Positions 9,367-17,987 are shown, counted from the stretch's first letter. The stretch: DNA of 64,000 bases from Flavicella sp965243265 (GCA_965243265.1 CBDEUL010000006.1:1-64000), one strand, 5' to 3'. Numbers and translations: made by a program. Notes: generated from the letters alone by a model not told the origin.

Positions 9367-10400
9367 TTTTAAATAAAAAACTTATAACAATTATCGCTAC
9401 GGTACTTGTATTTATAGGCGCATCAATATTTTACCACTATTACACTATAATCTATGGTAAAAATGTTACTCAAAACAGTACTATCTACATCCCCACCAAC
9501 AGCAACTGGGAAACACTAGAAACACAACTTATACCTGTTGTTGAAAACACAGACCATATAAAATGGGTTGCTAAAAGAAAAAACTATCACAATCATATAA
9601 AAGCTGGAAAATATGAAATCTTTAAGGGTATGAACTCCAACGACCTTATAGATTTACTTAGAAGTGGCAAACAAGAGCCTGTACTACTTACCTTTAACAA
9701 CCAACACAGTTTGGAATATTTAGCTGGTAGAATTTCTCAACAAATAGAAGCAGATTCCATCTCTTTAATCAAAGCCTTTAAAGACACTACCTTCTTACAA
9801 GAAAAAAACATTACAACAGCTACAGCATTAAGCATATACATCCCTAACAGCTACCAAATATTTTGGAACACCAATGCCACGCAGTTTAGAGACAAGATGT
9901 ATAAAGAATATATTCGTTTCTGGAATAAAGAAAGAATTTCCAAAGCAAAGAAGTTAAACATGACAAAAGAGGAAGTAAGCACACTTGCTTCTATCGTTCA
10001 AAGAGAAACTGCCAACACAAAAGAAAGGCCTACCGTAGCTGGACTCTATTTAAACAGACTTAGAAATGGCTGGCTATTACAAGCCGATCCGACTGTAATA
10101 TTCTCACTTAAAGAAGTATACGGACAAGATACCATTATTAAAAGGGTACTTACGAAAGATCTAAAAATAAACTCTCCTTACAACACGTATAGACATAGAG
10201 GTTTGCCTCCTGGATTAATTTCAATGCCAGACATATCTTCTATAGATGCTGTTTTAAACTCTCAAAAACACACGTACTATTATATGTGTGCTAGTACAGA
10301 ACAATTAGGCTCTCATGTTTTTGCAAAAACATTAAGACAACACAATAAAAACGCTTATAAATACCAAAAGTGGCTATCAACTCAAGGAATTAATAGATAA
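9363..10400 (+). CDS. mltG: Endolytic peptidoglycan transglycosylase MltG
   Basis: A membrane-anchored lytic transglycosylase that cuts nascent glycan strands and thereby limits their length. The 345-residue protein has one N-terminal membrane helix (residues 7-27), a LysM-like region with IKAGKYEIFKGMNSNDLIDLLRSG, and the YceG catalytic domain with LASIVQRETAN (the catalytic Glu), ERPTVAGLYLNRLRNGWLLQADPTVIF, SPYNTYRHRGLPPGLISMPD and YYYMCAS near the end. Motif order and length match the family. The start overlaps the GNAT stop, implying translational coupling. Confidence 0.92.
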   Translation: MILNKKLITIIATVLVFIGASIFYHYYTIIYGKNVTQNSTIYIPTNSNWETLETQLIPVVENTDHIKWVAKRKNYHNHIKAGKYEIFKGMNSNDLIDLLRSGKQEPVLLTFNNQHSLEYLAGRISQQIEADSISLIKAFKDTTFLQEKNITTATALSIYIPNSYQIFWNTNATQFRDKMYKEYIRFWNKERISKAKKLNMTKEEVSTLASIVQRETANTKERPTVAGLYLNRLRNGWLLQADPTVIFSLKEVYGQDTIIKRVLTKDLKINSPYNTYRHRGLPPGLISMPDISSIDAVLNSQKHTYYYMCASTEQLGSHVFAKTLRQHNKNAYKYQKWLSTQGINR

Positions 10401-10429
10401 CTTTAGTTACAAAAAAAATTACTGTACAA

Positions 10430-11326
10430 TTGAAAAAAAAACTTCTAATATTTTTATTCTTAGGTACTACTCTTCTAAGTAATGCCCAGTCAGAGAATTC
10501 TTTTTTCAAAAAATCAGATACTTTAAATATCACTAGAAAAAATGGTGTTTACATTACAGAAGCTGTCTTAGGAGTTACCACGTTAGCAGGATTAAACCAA
10601 CTGTGGTATGCAGACTATCCTAGATCCAAATTCCACTTTATCAATGATAATAACAATTGGTTACAAATGGATAAAATTGGACATGCCTTTTCTGCTTACC
10701 AAATGGGAAGACTGAGTATGTCTGCATTGGACTGGGCTGGTGTTCCCAAAAAAGAACAACTTATTTACGGTGCTCCTGTTGGTTTTGTTTTTCTTACGGC
10801 TGTAGAAATATTAGATGGTTTCTCAAGTGAATGGGGAGCTTCTACTGGTGATTTAATTGCCAACGCCACAGGAACTTCTCTACTTATTGGACAAGAATTA
10901 TTATGGAACGAACAAAGAATTGCTTTTAAATATTCGTTTCATCAAACAGAATATGCAGACCAAAATCCAGATTTACTTGGCGAAAGCTATGTTCAACAAG
11001 CATTAAAAGATTACAATGGACAAACCTACTGGCTTTCAGTAAATCCTTGGTCTTTTAACAAAGAGGGCAACTTCCCAAAATGGTTAAATATAGCTTTTGG
11101 CTATAGTGGTGAAGGTATGCTAACGAGTAGTCCTGATAACTCTATTGAAACCTCTCCTAGGTACAGGCAGTTTTACGCATCTTTAGATGTAGATTTAACA
11201 AAAATAGAAACCAAGTCTCATTTCTTAAATGCGCTCTTTAATGCTTTCAATTTAATTAAGATTCCTGCTCCAGCCATTGAGTTTACTAACAAAGGGACTG
11301 TCAAATTTCACTACCTATACTTCTAA
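10430..11326 (+). CDS. DUF2279 protein, exported (YfiM-like)
   Basis: A 298-residue protein starting from TTG at 10430 with a clear signal peptide (KKKLLIFLFLGTTLLSNAQ). The body contains WLQMDKIGHAFSAYQMGR (Asp/His pair), VEILDGFSSEWGASTGDLIANATGT and a C-terminal strand region ending KFHYLYF, which suggests attachment to or insertion in the outer membrane. This is the DUF2279 family; biochemical function is not established. It lies 29 bp after mltG and is probably in the same transcript. The TTG start is chosen because the signal peptide begins right there and no in-frame ATG precedes it. Confidence 0.75.
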   Translation: MKKKLLIFLFLGTTLLSNAQSENSFFKKSDTLNITRKNGVYITEAVLGVTTLAGLNQLWYADYPRSKFHFINDNNNWLQMDKIGHAFSAYQMGRLSMSALDWAGVPKKEQLIYGAPVGFVFLTAVEILDGFSSEWGASTGDLIANATGTSLLIGQELLWNEQRIAFKYSFHQTEYADQNPDLLGESYVQQALKDYNGQTYWLSVNPWSFNKEGNFPKWLNIAFGYSGEGMLTSSPDNSIETSPRYRQFYASLDVDLTKIETKSHFLNALFNAFNLIKIPAPAIEFTNKGTVKFHYLYF

Positions 11327-11369
11327 ACAACAACTGTTTAGACTCTTATTTCATTTAAAATATAGTTCG

Positions 11370-11377
11370 TATATTTG
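11370..11377 (+). promoter_or_regulatory. -7 promoter box for the lytic-enzyme gene
   Basis: TATATTTG, followed by C, is a perfect TAnnTTTG box. It overlaps the TTG at 11375 that would otherwise extend the next gene, so translation most likely starts at ATG 11417 after a leader of about 35 bases. Confidence 0.6.
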
Positions 11378-11416
11378 CACCTCCAAAAAAACAAAGTATA
11401 TCGAAATATAAAACAT

Positions 11417-12067
11417 ATGGATTATAGAATAGAGAAACCGTTTTTAACAGTTATTGTATTATTTTTTCTTTGTCAAATAACTATTGCAAAGAGCTTTTTT
11501 ACAACCAACCCCAAAAGTGAAATAGCAACTGTCCTGTCAGAAGCTGAAGCTAAAAACAACACTAAAATTACTCCTGAACACCACATCCCATTTGTAAACA
11601 ATGGGTTTATTTTTTTTAAAGAAGCTTTGGCTTTTAAAGAATCTCAAGGAAATTATAAAGTTGTAAATACCTTAGGGTATTTGGGTAAATACCAATTTGG
11701 AAAAACAACCCTTGAAAGATTTCATATTTACGATACAAAAGAATTTCTTAGCAACCCTGAATTACAAGAAAAAGCTTTTATAGCACTTTGTGAAGTAAAT
11801 AAATGGATTTTAAGAAGAGATATTCCTAGAAGTGTAGGAAAAACCATTAACGGAATACGAATTACGGAATCTGGTATCTTAGCTGCAGCACACCTAAGTG
11901 GAGCTGGAAACGTAAAAAAGTTCCTTCGTAGCAATGGCCAAATAGACTTTAAAGACGCCTATGGAACGACTATTGAGACATACATGAGAATGTTTGCTGC
12001 TTATGATACTTCTACAATTATAGCAGACAGGATGCCTGAATTATCTCATATAGAGGTTCATGTATAA
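11417..12067 (+). CDS. Exported lytic transglycosylase-like protein
   Basis: A 216-residue protein from ATG 11417 with an N-terminal hydrophobic signal (residues 9-24, ending ITIAKS). The domain core has FKEALAFKESQGNYKVVNTLGYLGKYQFGKTTL, which resembles the catalytic Glu segment of lysozyme-like folds (ES-x-GNY), and later ITESGILAAAHLSGAGNVKKFL, the usual AAHL-GxG part of such enzymes. It is probably a periplasmic muramidase or transglycosylase acting on peptidoglycan, related to the flavobacterial 'peptidoglycan-binding LysM' group without a LysM domain here. Activity is inferred. It is convergent with the methyltransferase gene, 5 bp away. Confidence 0.65.
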   Translation: MDYRIEKPFLTVIVLFFLCQITIAKSFFTTNPKSEIATVLSEAEAKNNTKITPEHHIPFVNNGFIFFKEALAFKESQGNYKVVNTLGYLGKYQFGKTTLERFHIYDTKEFLSNPELQEKAFIALCEVNKWILRRDIPRSVGKTINGIRITESGILAAAHLSGAGNVKKFLRSNGQIDFKDAYGTTIETYMRMFAAYDTSTIIADRMPELSHIEVHV

Positions 12068-12072
12068 AAACA

Positions 12073-12780
12073 CTACTTGTGAAGTATAAAAATAGCCGGT
12101 CTTTTATGTAAGTCTGGCTTTATTTTTTTCCACTCTTGAATTGTGTGAGTTTTGATATATTCTGTTGTTAAAGATATATCTGCGGCAATACACAAACGTG
12201 TAGCAGGAGCCAAAATAGCTCTCAAATCGTCCAACATTTTATCATTTCGATAAGGGGTTTCAATAAAAATCTGAGATTGTCCTCTTTCTCTTGAGACTTT
12301 TTCTAAATATTTAATCTCTTTTTTCCTTTCACCTTTATCAATTGGTAAATACCCATTAAAAGCAAAATTTTGTCCATTCATTCCAGAACTCATCATTGCC
12401 ATTAATATAGAAGATGGTCCCACCAAAGGCACTACTTGAATACCTTTTTCATGTGCTAACTTTACAATCTCCGCTCCTGGATCTGCAATTGCTGGCACCC
12501 CTGCTTCTGAAAGTAAACCGACAGAAATTCCTTGCTGACAAACATCTAAATAATGCTGTACCTCCATAGCATCAGCATACTTATCTAACAGCATAATTTC
12601 TAAACTAGGTTGTGATTTTTTAGGTGTAATCTTTTTTATAAATCTACGAGCAGATTTTTCATTTTCTACAATAAAGTGCCCAACCTCTTCTATTACTTTC
12701 TTAACAGAAATAGGCATAACCTCTAAAGGCTCATTATCTCCTAATGTTGTTGGAATTAAATACAACTTTCCTAAACTCAT
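12073..12780 (-). CDS. SAM-dependent methyltransferase, tetrapyrrole methylase/RsmI family
   Basis: A 235-residue member of the tetrapyrrole (corrin/porphyrin) methylase fold. Residues 3-15 give the opening strand GKLYLIPTTLGDN; the SAM-binding parts are GLLSEAGVPAIADPGAEIVKLAH near residue 92, VVPLVGPSSILMAMMSSG, and FNGYLPIDKGERKKEI. RsmI 2'-O-methylates C1402 of 16S rRNA; this shorter Bacteroidota form is related, but it differs in length and N-terminus (RsmI is about 280 residues), so the exact target is uncertain. It follows dnaA and the LMW phosphatase on the same strand with 11 bp spacing. Confidence 0.75.
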   Translation of the reverse strand: MSLGKLYLIPTTLGDNEPLEVMPISVKKVIEEVGHFIVENEKSARRFIKKITPKKSQPSLEIMLLDKYADAMEVQHYLDVCQQGISVGLLSEAGVPAIADPGAEIVKLAHEKGIQVVPLVGPSSILMAMMSSGMNGQNFAFNGYLPIDKGERKKEIKYLEKVSRERGQSQIFIETPYRNDKMLDDLRAILAPATRLCIAADISLTTEYIKTHTIQEWKKIKPDLHKRPAIFILHK

Positions 12781-12791
12781 AAATCATAGTA

Positions 12792-13244
12792 TTAAGCTAA
12801 TTTAGCTGCAATTATATCGCAAGCCTTATCTAGCATGTGGTATACATTTTCGAAACCTTGTGCTCCACCATAATAAGGGTCTGGAACAGGGTTGTTATCT
12901 CCTGGGGTCAATTCATTTAAGATCATCTTTACTTTAGATTTTTCTTTTTCTGAAGTAGCCAAAGCCAAGACATTATTGTAATTGGATTGATCCATTACAT
13001 AAATATAATCAAATAGTTCAAAATCTTTTGTAGAAAAAGCTCTTGCTCTTTGATCTGTAATATCTATTTCGTAAACACGTGCAATTTCTATAGACCTAGA
13101 GTCTGGTAAATTCCCTACATGATAAGCTGCAGTCCCTGCCGAATCAACCTGTACGTTTTCAGAGTTTACTTTAGATTTTAAAATACCTTCTGCCAATGGA
13201 GATCTACAAATATTCCCCAAGCAAACCATTAAAACCTTTACCAT
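12792..13244 (-). CDS. Low-molecular-weight protein-tyrosine phosphatase
   Basis: A 150-residue cytoplasmic phosphatase. The P-loop CLGNICRSP is at residues 8-16 (CxxxxxR, Cys nucleophile at residue 8), followed by AEGILKSK and DSAGTAAYHVG. The general acid Asp sits in NPVPDPYYGGAQGFENVYHMLDKAC. These proteins often counter tyrosine kinases that control capsule and exopolysaccharide export; no kinase gene is in this window. It lies 5 bp downstream of dnaA, an arrangement seen in flavobacterial genomes, and is probably co-transcribed with it and with the downstream methyltransferase. Confidence 0.92.
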   Translation of the reverse strand: MVKVLMVCLGNICRSPLAEGILKSKVNSENVQVDSAGTAAYHVGNLPDSRSIEIARVYEIDITDQRARAFSTKDFELFDYIYVMDQSNYNNVLALATSEKEKSKVKMILNELTPGDNNPVPDPYYGGAQGFENVYHMLDKACDIIAAKLA

Positions 13245-13249
13245 AAATT

Positions 13250-14677
13250 TTAGAATGTCAATTTGTTCGTCAAATCTTCTACATACTTTTTAAACTGCTT
13301 GTCCGTTTCAGTTAAATTATCAACTGTTTTACAAGCGTGTAGTACGGTTGCATGATCTCTTTTTCCTATTTGAGAACCAATACTTGCTAAAGAAGATTTA
13401 GTCATACGCTTTGCAAAATACATAGCTAACTGTCTTGCTTGTACTATATGACGTTTTCTTGTTTTAGATTGTAAAGTAGCCACATCCATATCAAAATATT
13501 TAGATACTACTTTTTGAATATATTCTATAGAAACTTCTCTTTTTGTGTTTTTAACAAATTTATCTACAATTTGCTTTACTAAAGACATGGTGAATTCTTT
13601 TCTATTGAAAGAAGCCTGTGCTATTAAAGAGATTAATACCCCTTCTAATTCACGAACGTTTGATTTGATATTTTTAGCAACATATTCTACAATTTCTTCT
13701 GGCATTTCAACACCATCTCTGTACAATTTGTTTTCTAATATCGAAATTCTTGTTTCATAATCAGGTGTTTGCAATTCTGCAGACAATCCCCATTTAAAAC
13801 GAGACAACAAACGTTGCTCTATATCTTGCATATCAACAGGTGCTTTGTCTGATGTTAAAATCACCTGCTTCCCATTTTGATGTAAATGATTGAAGATATG
13901 GAAGAAAACATCTTGTGTACCTGTTTTACCAGACAAGAACTGTACATCATCAATAATCAAAACATCAATCATTTGATAGAAATGAATAAAATCATTTCTT
14001 GTATTTCCTTTTACAGAATCTATATACTGCTGTGTAAACTTTTCTGAAGAAATACATAAAACAGTTTTGTCTGCATATTTATCTTTTATCTGAACTCCTA
14101 TAGCGTGTGCTAAATGAGTTTTACCCAATCCAACACCTCCGTAAATTAATAATGGGTTGAATGATGTTCCTCCTGGTTTATTAGCTACAGCCATTCCTGC
14201 AGATCTTGCCAAACGGTTAGAGTCGCCTTCTATAAAATTCTCAAAATTATAGTTTGGATTTAATTGAGATTCAATCTTAACCTTTTGAAGACCTGGAATT
14301 ACAAAAGGGTTTTTTAGTTCATTCTTTTTTGTTGTTAAAGGCACTGATACATTTTGAGCCTTTAAAGGTGTTCTATTTGAACTTGGAATTTTTACTATCT
14401 GAGGACTATTACTGCTATATGCATTTTCCATTTTTACCTCATATACCAATTTAGCCTCCTGACCTAATTCACGAACCAAAGCTACTCGTAATAATTTTAT
14501 GTAATGTTCTTCTAACCATTCATAAAAAAATTTACTCGGTACTTGGACTGTTAAAACAGCTCCAGATACTTTTATTGGTTTGATTGGCTCAAACCATGTT
14601 TTATATGCTTGCGGCTTGATATTATCTTTAATAAAAGACAAACATTCCTCCCATACCGATGTAGCACTTTTAGTCAT
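13250..14677 (-). CDS. dnaA: Chromosomal replication initiator DnaA
   Basis: DnaA binds origin boxes, unwinds oriC and loads the helicase. From ATG 14677 the protein has 475 residues, beginning MTKSATSVWEECLSFIKDNI with the DnaB-contacting domain I; a longer reading from 14752 adds an unconserved leader. Domain II is the Ser/Pro-rich stretch around residues 95-145. Domain III has the FENFIEGDSNRLAR entry, Walker A GGVGLGKTHLAHA, Walker B LIIDDVQFLSGK and the sensor/arginine-finger region with LLSRFKWGL. Domain IV ends with SLASIGSQIGKRDHATVLHA, the box-binding signature. No DnaA-box cluster is visible beside it, so an adjacent oriC is not claimed. Confidence 0.96.
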   Translation of the reverse strand: MTKSATSVWEECLSFIKDNIKPQAYKTWFEPIKPIKVSGAVLTVQVPSKFFYEWLEEHYIKLLRVALVRELGQEAKLVYEVKMENAYSSNSPQIVKIPSSNRTPLKAQNVSVPLTTKKNELKNPFVIPGLQKVKIESQLNPNYNFENFIEGDSNRLARSAGMAVANKPGGTSFNPLLIYGGVGLGKTHLAHAIGVQIKDKYADKTVLCISSEKFTQQYIDSVKGNTRNDFIHFYQMIDVLIIDDVQFLSGKTGTQDVFFHIFNHLHQNGKQVILTSDKAPVDMQDIEQRLLSRFKWGLSAELQTPDYETRISILENKLYRDGVEMPEEIVEYVAKNIKSNVRELEGVLISLIAQASFNRKEFTMSLVKQIVDKFVKNTKREVSIEYIQKVVSKYFDMDVATLQSKTRKRHIVQARQLAMYFAKRMTKSSLASIGSQIGKRDHATVLHACKTVDNLTETDKQFKKYVEDLTNKLTF

Positions 14678-14843
14678 TGTAATTTTAGGTAATAAACTGT
14701 TGATTAGTATCTCATAAATAAGGGATCTATTTCCCTTATTTTGGTTGTACAAAAATGTGAATATTTTTCAGCATAAAAAAATTAATTTACTATTGGTTCT
14801 TATTTATTTTTTACGTAGACTTTCGAAAAATTAAACACACAAA

Positions 14844-15248
14844 ATGATTGAAAATAAAATATCTTTTAGAATACGATACGGAGAAACAGATCAAATGGGA
14901 TATGCACATCATGGAAACTATGCTCAATACTTTGAAATGGGAAGAATTGAACTTTTAAGAGCTGCTGGAATTTCCTATAAAAAAATGGAAGAAGATGGAA
15001 TCATACTCCCTGTATATTCGATAAACACTAGGTTTATTAAACCTGCGAAATACGATGATTTAGTAACACTAAAAACATTTTTAAAACAAACACCTTCTGC
15101 GAGAATTCTTTTTAACTATGAAATTTACAATTCAGAAAACGAATTAATAACCACTGGAGATACTACACTTGTTTTTGTAGACACCTCTAAAAATAGACCT
15201 ATAAAAATACCACAAGAAATTTTAGAAAAACTGACACAAATTCCTTAA
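14844..15248 (+). CDS. Acyl-CoA thioesterase, YbgC/hot-dog type
   Basis: A 134-residue single hot-dog domain. The N-terminal IRYGETDQMGYAHHGNYAQYFEMGRIELL carries the conserved Asp and the aromatic/His region of 4-hydroxybenzoyl-CoA thioesterase-like enzymes, followed by the central helix and VYSINTRFIKPAKYDD. These cytoplasmic enzymes hydrolyse acyl-CoA thioesters; chain-length preference cannot be read. It is divergent from dnaA, with 166 bp between the start codons, and is convergent with the YigZ gene. Confidence 0.85.
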   Translation: MIENKISFRIRYGETDQMGYAHHGNYAQYFEMGRIELLRAAGISYKKMEEDGIILPVYSINTRFIKPAKYDDLVTLKTFLKQTPSARILFNYEIYNSENELITTGDTTLVFVDTSKNRPIKIPQEILEKLTQIP

Positions 15249-15274
15249 AAAACAGGAGTGTAAAATCATCATTT

Positions 15275-15880
15275 TTAGTGAACCTCAACAGCTACAAAAT
15301 GTAACTTTTCAAAGCTTTCTTTTATATTTTGAAAATCAGACTTTTTTACACTTACAACAAACTCACAATTCAACTCCATTTGCTGACTTTGAATTGTGAG
15401 TTTTAATTGTTTTATCAATCGCATTACTTTATTCATATTCTGATATGAAAAAACAAGTTTTAATGAACTTTCCAATACTCTTTCTTCAATAACTGCAGTT
15501 TCTATTGCTAACTGAGCAGTTTCTTTATAAGCTCTTACCAAACCACCAACCCCTAATTTGACACCTCCAAAATACCGAACTACCACTATCAATATATTTG
15601 TAAGATCTGCAGATAATATTTGCCCATATATAGGTTGCCCTGCAGAATTACTTGGTTCTCCATCATCATTTACACGATACTGTACTTGCTCTACTCCTGT
15701 TTTCCATGCGTAACACCAATGCCTTGCTGAATGATGCTCTTTCTTTATCCTCGTTAAAATAACTTTTACCTCTTCTTCTGAATTTACAGAAAAAGCATAC
15801 CCAAAAAACTTACTACCTTTATCTTTAAACAGTACTTCCTCCGAAGAAGTTGTAATTGTTTTATATATGTCTTTACTCAT
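15275..15880 (-). CDS. YigZ/IMPACT family protein
   Basis: A 201-residue protein from ATG 15880, beginning MSKDIYKTITTSSEEVLFKDKGSKF; an extension to 15916 would overlap the end of ribD and is not conserved. The UPF0029 N-terminal domain shows FFGYAFSVNSEEEV, KKEHHSARHWCYAWK, DDGEPSNSAGQPIYGQI and VVVRYFGGVKLGVGGLVRAYKE, all hallmarks of the IMPACT family, followed by a smaller C-terminal ferredoxin-like domain. Bacterial members have been linked to translation-related RNA binding, but function is unsettled. It begins 2 bp after the ribD stop on the same strand and is probably translated from the ribD transcript. Confidence 0.88.
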   Translation of the reverse strand: MSKDIYKTITTSSEEVLFKDKGSKFFGYAFSVNSEEEVKVILTRIKKEHHSARHWCYAWKTGVEQVQYRVNDDGEPSNSAGQPIYGQILSADLTNILIVVVRYFGGVKLGVGGLVRAYKETAQLAIETAVIEERVLESSLKLVFSYQNMNKVMRLIKQLKLTIQSQQMELNCEFVVSVKKSDFQNIKESFEKLHFVAVEVH

Positions 15881-15882
15881 AT

Positions 15883-16947
15883 TTAAAACTTTTGATCTGA
15901 GTTTACGTAAGAGCAAAGCTTCGTTCCTCCTAAGCCCTTTTCTTCTACCAACTCCTCTTTTTCTAAAACAGGTGCCTTTATTCCTTCTTCAAAAAAAACA
16001 TCTCCTATAAATACTCTAGCCTCATCCCAAAGCCCTTTTTTTATAAAAGTCTGTAAAGTTTCTTTCCCCCCTTCTATAAATACAGATTGTATATTCTCGT
16101 TAAACAACACCGTACATATTTGTTCTGCTACATCTTCTTCATAGTCTATTATTTTATAAACTACATTTTCTAAAACCTCCTTTTTTATTAAAGATTTAGA
16201 ATCTACCAATACAATCGTTTTTACACTTCCATCAAACAATGAATACTTTAATGGAATACGCAAACTTTTATCTAACACCACTCGAACAGGCTTATTTCCT
16301 GACCAGTTTCTTACATCTAACTTAGGGTTATCTGCAACTGCCGTATTTGTTCCTACTAAAATTGCATGCTCTTCACTTCTCCATTTATGCACCAATTGTT
16401 TCGAAACAGCATTGCTTATCCAAACAGGACGATTTTCTTCCTTAGAGACGGGAGCTATAAAACCATCTTGAGTTTCTGCCCATTTTAAAATAATATAAGG
16501 ACGCTTTTTATTTTGAACTGTAAAAAAACGTTTGTGTTGTTCCAAACACTCATTTTCCAAAACCCCCACCTTTACATTACATCCTGCATCTAACAAACGT
16601 TTTACCCCTTTACCTGCTACTTGTGAATTGGTATCTATACAACCAATAACTACATTGGGTATTTTGTGTTTCACAATCAAATCTGCACAAGGTGGTGTTT
16701 TTCCAAAATGCGAACAGGGCTCTAATGTAACATATATCGTGGCTTTTTGTAATATAGATTTATCTTTTACCGCAGCAATAGCATTCACCTCAGCATGACT
16801 TCCTCCATAAGAACTGGTAAAACCCTCACCTACAATCAATCCATCAACAACTACAACTGCACCTACTGAAGGGTTTGGACGTGCAGTTCCGATTCCTTTT
16901 TTAGCAAGCTCTAAACAACGCTTAATATATAATTCATCTGTATTCAC
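15883..16947 (-). CDS. ribD: Bifunctional riboflavin deaminase/reductase RibD
   Basis: RibD deaminates 2,5-diamino-6-ribosylamino-pyrimidinone 5'-phosphate and then reduces the ribosyl chain, two steps of riboflavin synthesis. The 354-residue protein has the zinc deaminase domain first (GGSHAEVNA at 48-56, LEPCSHFGKTPPC at 75-87) and the reductase domain from about residue 145 (KKRPYIILKWAETQDGFI, EEHAILVGTNTAVADNP, FIEGGKETLQTFI). Translation starts at GTG 16947, only 4 bases from a -7 promoter box, so the mRNA may be leaderless. Its first 115 codons and upstream 254 bp are duplicated at 18052-18621. The accessory island begins just upstream. Confidence 0.95.
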   Translation of the reverse strand: MNTDELYIKRCLELAKKGIGTARPNPSVGAVVVVDGLIVGEGFTSSYGGSHAEVNAIAAVKDKSILQKATIYVTLEPCSHFGKTPPCADLIVKHKIPNVVIGCIDTNSQVAGKGVKRLLDAGCNVKVGVLENECLEQHKRFFTVQNKKRPYIILKWAETQDGFIAPVSKEENRPVWISNAVSKQLVHKWRSEEHAILVGTNTAVADNPKLDVRNWSGNKPVRVVLDKSLRIPLKYSLFDGSVKTIVLVDSKSLIKKEVLENVVYKIIDYEEDVAEQICTVLFNENIQSVFIEGGKETLQTFIKKGLWDEARVFIGDVFFEEGIKAPVLEKEELVEEKGLGGTKLCSYVNSDQKF

Positions 16948-16951
16948 TCAA

Positions 16952-16959
16952 CAAAAATA
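16952..16959 (-). promoter_or_regulatory. -7 promoter box for ribD, possibly leaderless
   Basis: On the minus strand this reads TATTTTTG, a full TAnnTTTG match. Only four bases separate it from the GTG start, so the transcript should begin at or next to the start codon. The truncated copy keeps the same box and spacing at 18401-18408. Confidence 0.55.
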
Positions 16960-17171
16960 TACTTATTGACTGACAAGGACAAGGTTATCTGGTTTGAATA
17001 ACGCTGTTTATTAAAACTCCTTTTTCACATCTAAAATCTCATTAATTTGTTTCTTTTTATCTTGTGAAAATTCAATAACTTTATAAAAAGTTGCTATTCA
17101 TTAATGTTTTATTTTTTTTAATAAGTGCATTCAAATTTATTCTAACTAAAATAGGCAAACATATAAAATGG

Positions 17172-17197
17172 GAATAAACGTACTGGTACGTTTATTC
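17172..17197. repeat. 26-bp palindrome next to the cassette junction, copy A
   Basis: Two 12-base arms (GAATAAACGTAC / GTACGTTTATTC) flank a TG centre. It sits 4 bp before the sharp end of the duplicated ribD block. A second copy with longer arms is at 18590-18619. It could be a compact recombination site or a protein-binding operator; it has no T-run, so terminator is unlikely. Confidence 0.8.
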
Positions 17198-17255
17198 AAT
17201 CATTGTAATCCATTAGAAAAAAAACGTTTCTGCTTCAAAATAAATCTAAATATTG

Positions 17256-17263
17256 TAAATTTG
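17256..17263 (+). promoter_or_regulatory. -7 promoter box for the first antitoxin gene
   Basis: TAAATTTG matches TAnnTTTG and ends 4 bases before the ATG at 17268, again suggesting a leaderless or near-leaderless transcript. It lies inside the accessory module, so this module brings its own promoter. Confidence 0.5.
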
Positions 17264-17267
17264 AATT

Positions 17268-17501
17268 ATGGAAATAAATTTACAAAATACTAAGATTGAA
17301 TTAATTCAGTGGTTAACAACACTTGATGACAAATCATTGATTCAAAAAATTCTTGATTTGAGAAAATCAGAAACTAAGGATTGGTGGAATGAAATTTCTG
17401 ACTCTGAGAAAGCATCGATTGAAAAAGGTCTTTCGGATGCCGAAAATGGAAAGTTAAATTCACACTCTGAGGCTAGAAAAATATATGAAAAGTGGTTATA
17501 A
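17268..17501 (+). CDS. Type II antitoxin (addiction-module protein family)
   Basis: A 77-residue acidic protein with an N-terminal helix (QNTKIELIQWLTTLDD), a WWNEISDSEKASIEKGLSDAENGK segment typical of short Bacteroidota antitoxins paired with ParE/RelE toxins, and a C-terminal helix ending ARKIYEKWL that would wrap the toxin. It overlaps the toxin reading frame by 17 bp, the usual coupling of such pairs. Because the adjacent toxin has a nonsense codon, this antitoxin may now be an orphan that still autoregulates or neutralises related toxins. Family assignment rests on pattern and context. Confidence 0.75.
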   Translation: MEINLQNTKIELIQWLTTLDDKSLIQKILDLRKSETKDWWNEISDSEKASIEKGLSDAENGKLNSHSEARKIYEKWL

Positions 17502-17787
17502 AATCTATTGGACTGACAATGCTCTGGCTGAATTAAAGGAAACTTTTGAATACTTAGAGAAAAACTGGACTGAGAAAGAACTTAAAAACTTATCATCGTA
17601 AATTGAGAGAACTTCAAATTTGATTTCCGAGAATCCCAGTTTATTTCCACTTTCTAACAAAAAGAACATCCGAAAAGCTGTAGTTAAAAAGTTAAATACA
17701 ATTTATTACAGAGTTAATAATAATCAAATTATTGAGATTATATCATTCTTTTCAAATAGAAAAAGCCCAAACAAAAGGAAGATATAA
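17485..17787 (+). pseudogene. ParE/RelE-type toxin gene with a nonsense codon
   Basis: From ATG 17485 the frame encodes a ParE-like start (KSGYKIYWTDNALAELKETF, FEYLEKNW) and then meets TAA at 17599-17601 (codon 39). The same frame resumes at once and completes the family: ISENPSLFPLS, KKNIRKAVVKKLNTIYYRVNN and IIEIISFFSNRKSPNKRKI to a stop at 17785-17787, about 100 codons in all. So one point mutation separates this from an intact toxin. The 38-residue product lacks the core sheet and active residues and should be inactive. It overlaps the antitoxin gene. Confidence 0.85.
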
Positions 17788-17790
17788 CGT

Positions 17791-17987
17791 ATTACAACAG
17801 CGTATAAAATTAATGTGGGTTTTTAGTGTTTGCCCAAAATTTTAGGTTTCTTTACTATGTCACTTATACTTATTTAAGTATTTTTAGGTCGATAAAAATA
17901 AAAACGTAAAATAAGTATAAGCTCAGTGTTCGGCTGATAATCTAGCGACTCTCACTCCCACACTAACCCTAGCCAAATCCGTTAGCT
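17791..17987 (+). repeat. attC-like element between modules 1 and 2
   Basis: The element begins with ATTACAAC (17791-17798), the complement of ATTGTAAT at the module's other end (17202-17209) except for the outer base, and closes at GTTAGCT (17981-17987). Inside, GGGTTTTTAGTGT (17817-17829) can pair with ACACTAACCC (17960-17969), and CTTATACTTATTT near 17867 pairs with AAATAAGTATAAG near 17909-17921. Such long imperfect palindromes with short terminal inverted cores resemble integron attC sites. The right end runs into ribD-derived sequence from 18052. Confidence 0.5.

Larger units (their letters stand above)
16603..17201. repeat. Direct repeat copy A: ribD 5' part plus upstream region
   Basis: This block covers codons 1-115 of intact ribD and its upstream DNA. 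It is repeated in the same orientation at 18052-18621. The encoded 115 residues differ at only seven positions (50, 59, 65, 67, 93, 108, 111); the non-coding part has drifted more, with a few indels. The right boundary is sharp: both copies read TTTATTCAATC and then diverge completely. Confidence 0.9.

Noticed and set aside
14678..14843. Possible replication origin next to dnaA
   Set aside because: The gap is AT-rich, but no cluster of DnaA boxes (TTATCCACA-like) is visible on either strand, and no unwinding repeats are seen. Adjacency to dnaA alone is not enough.
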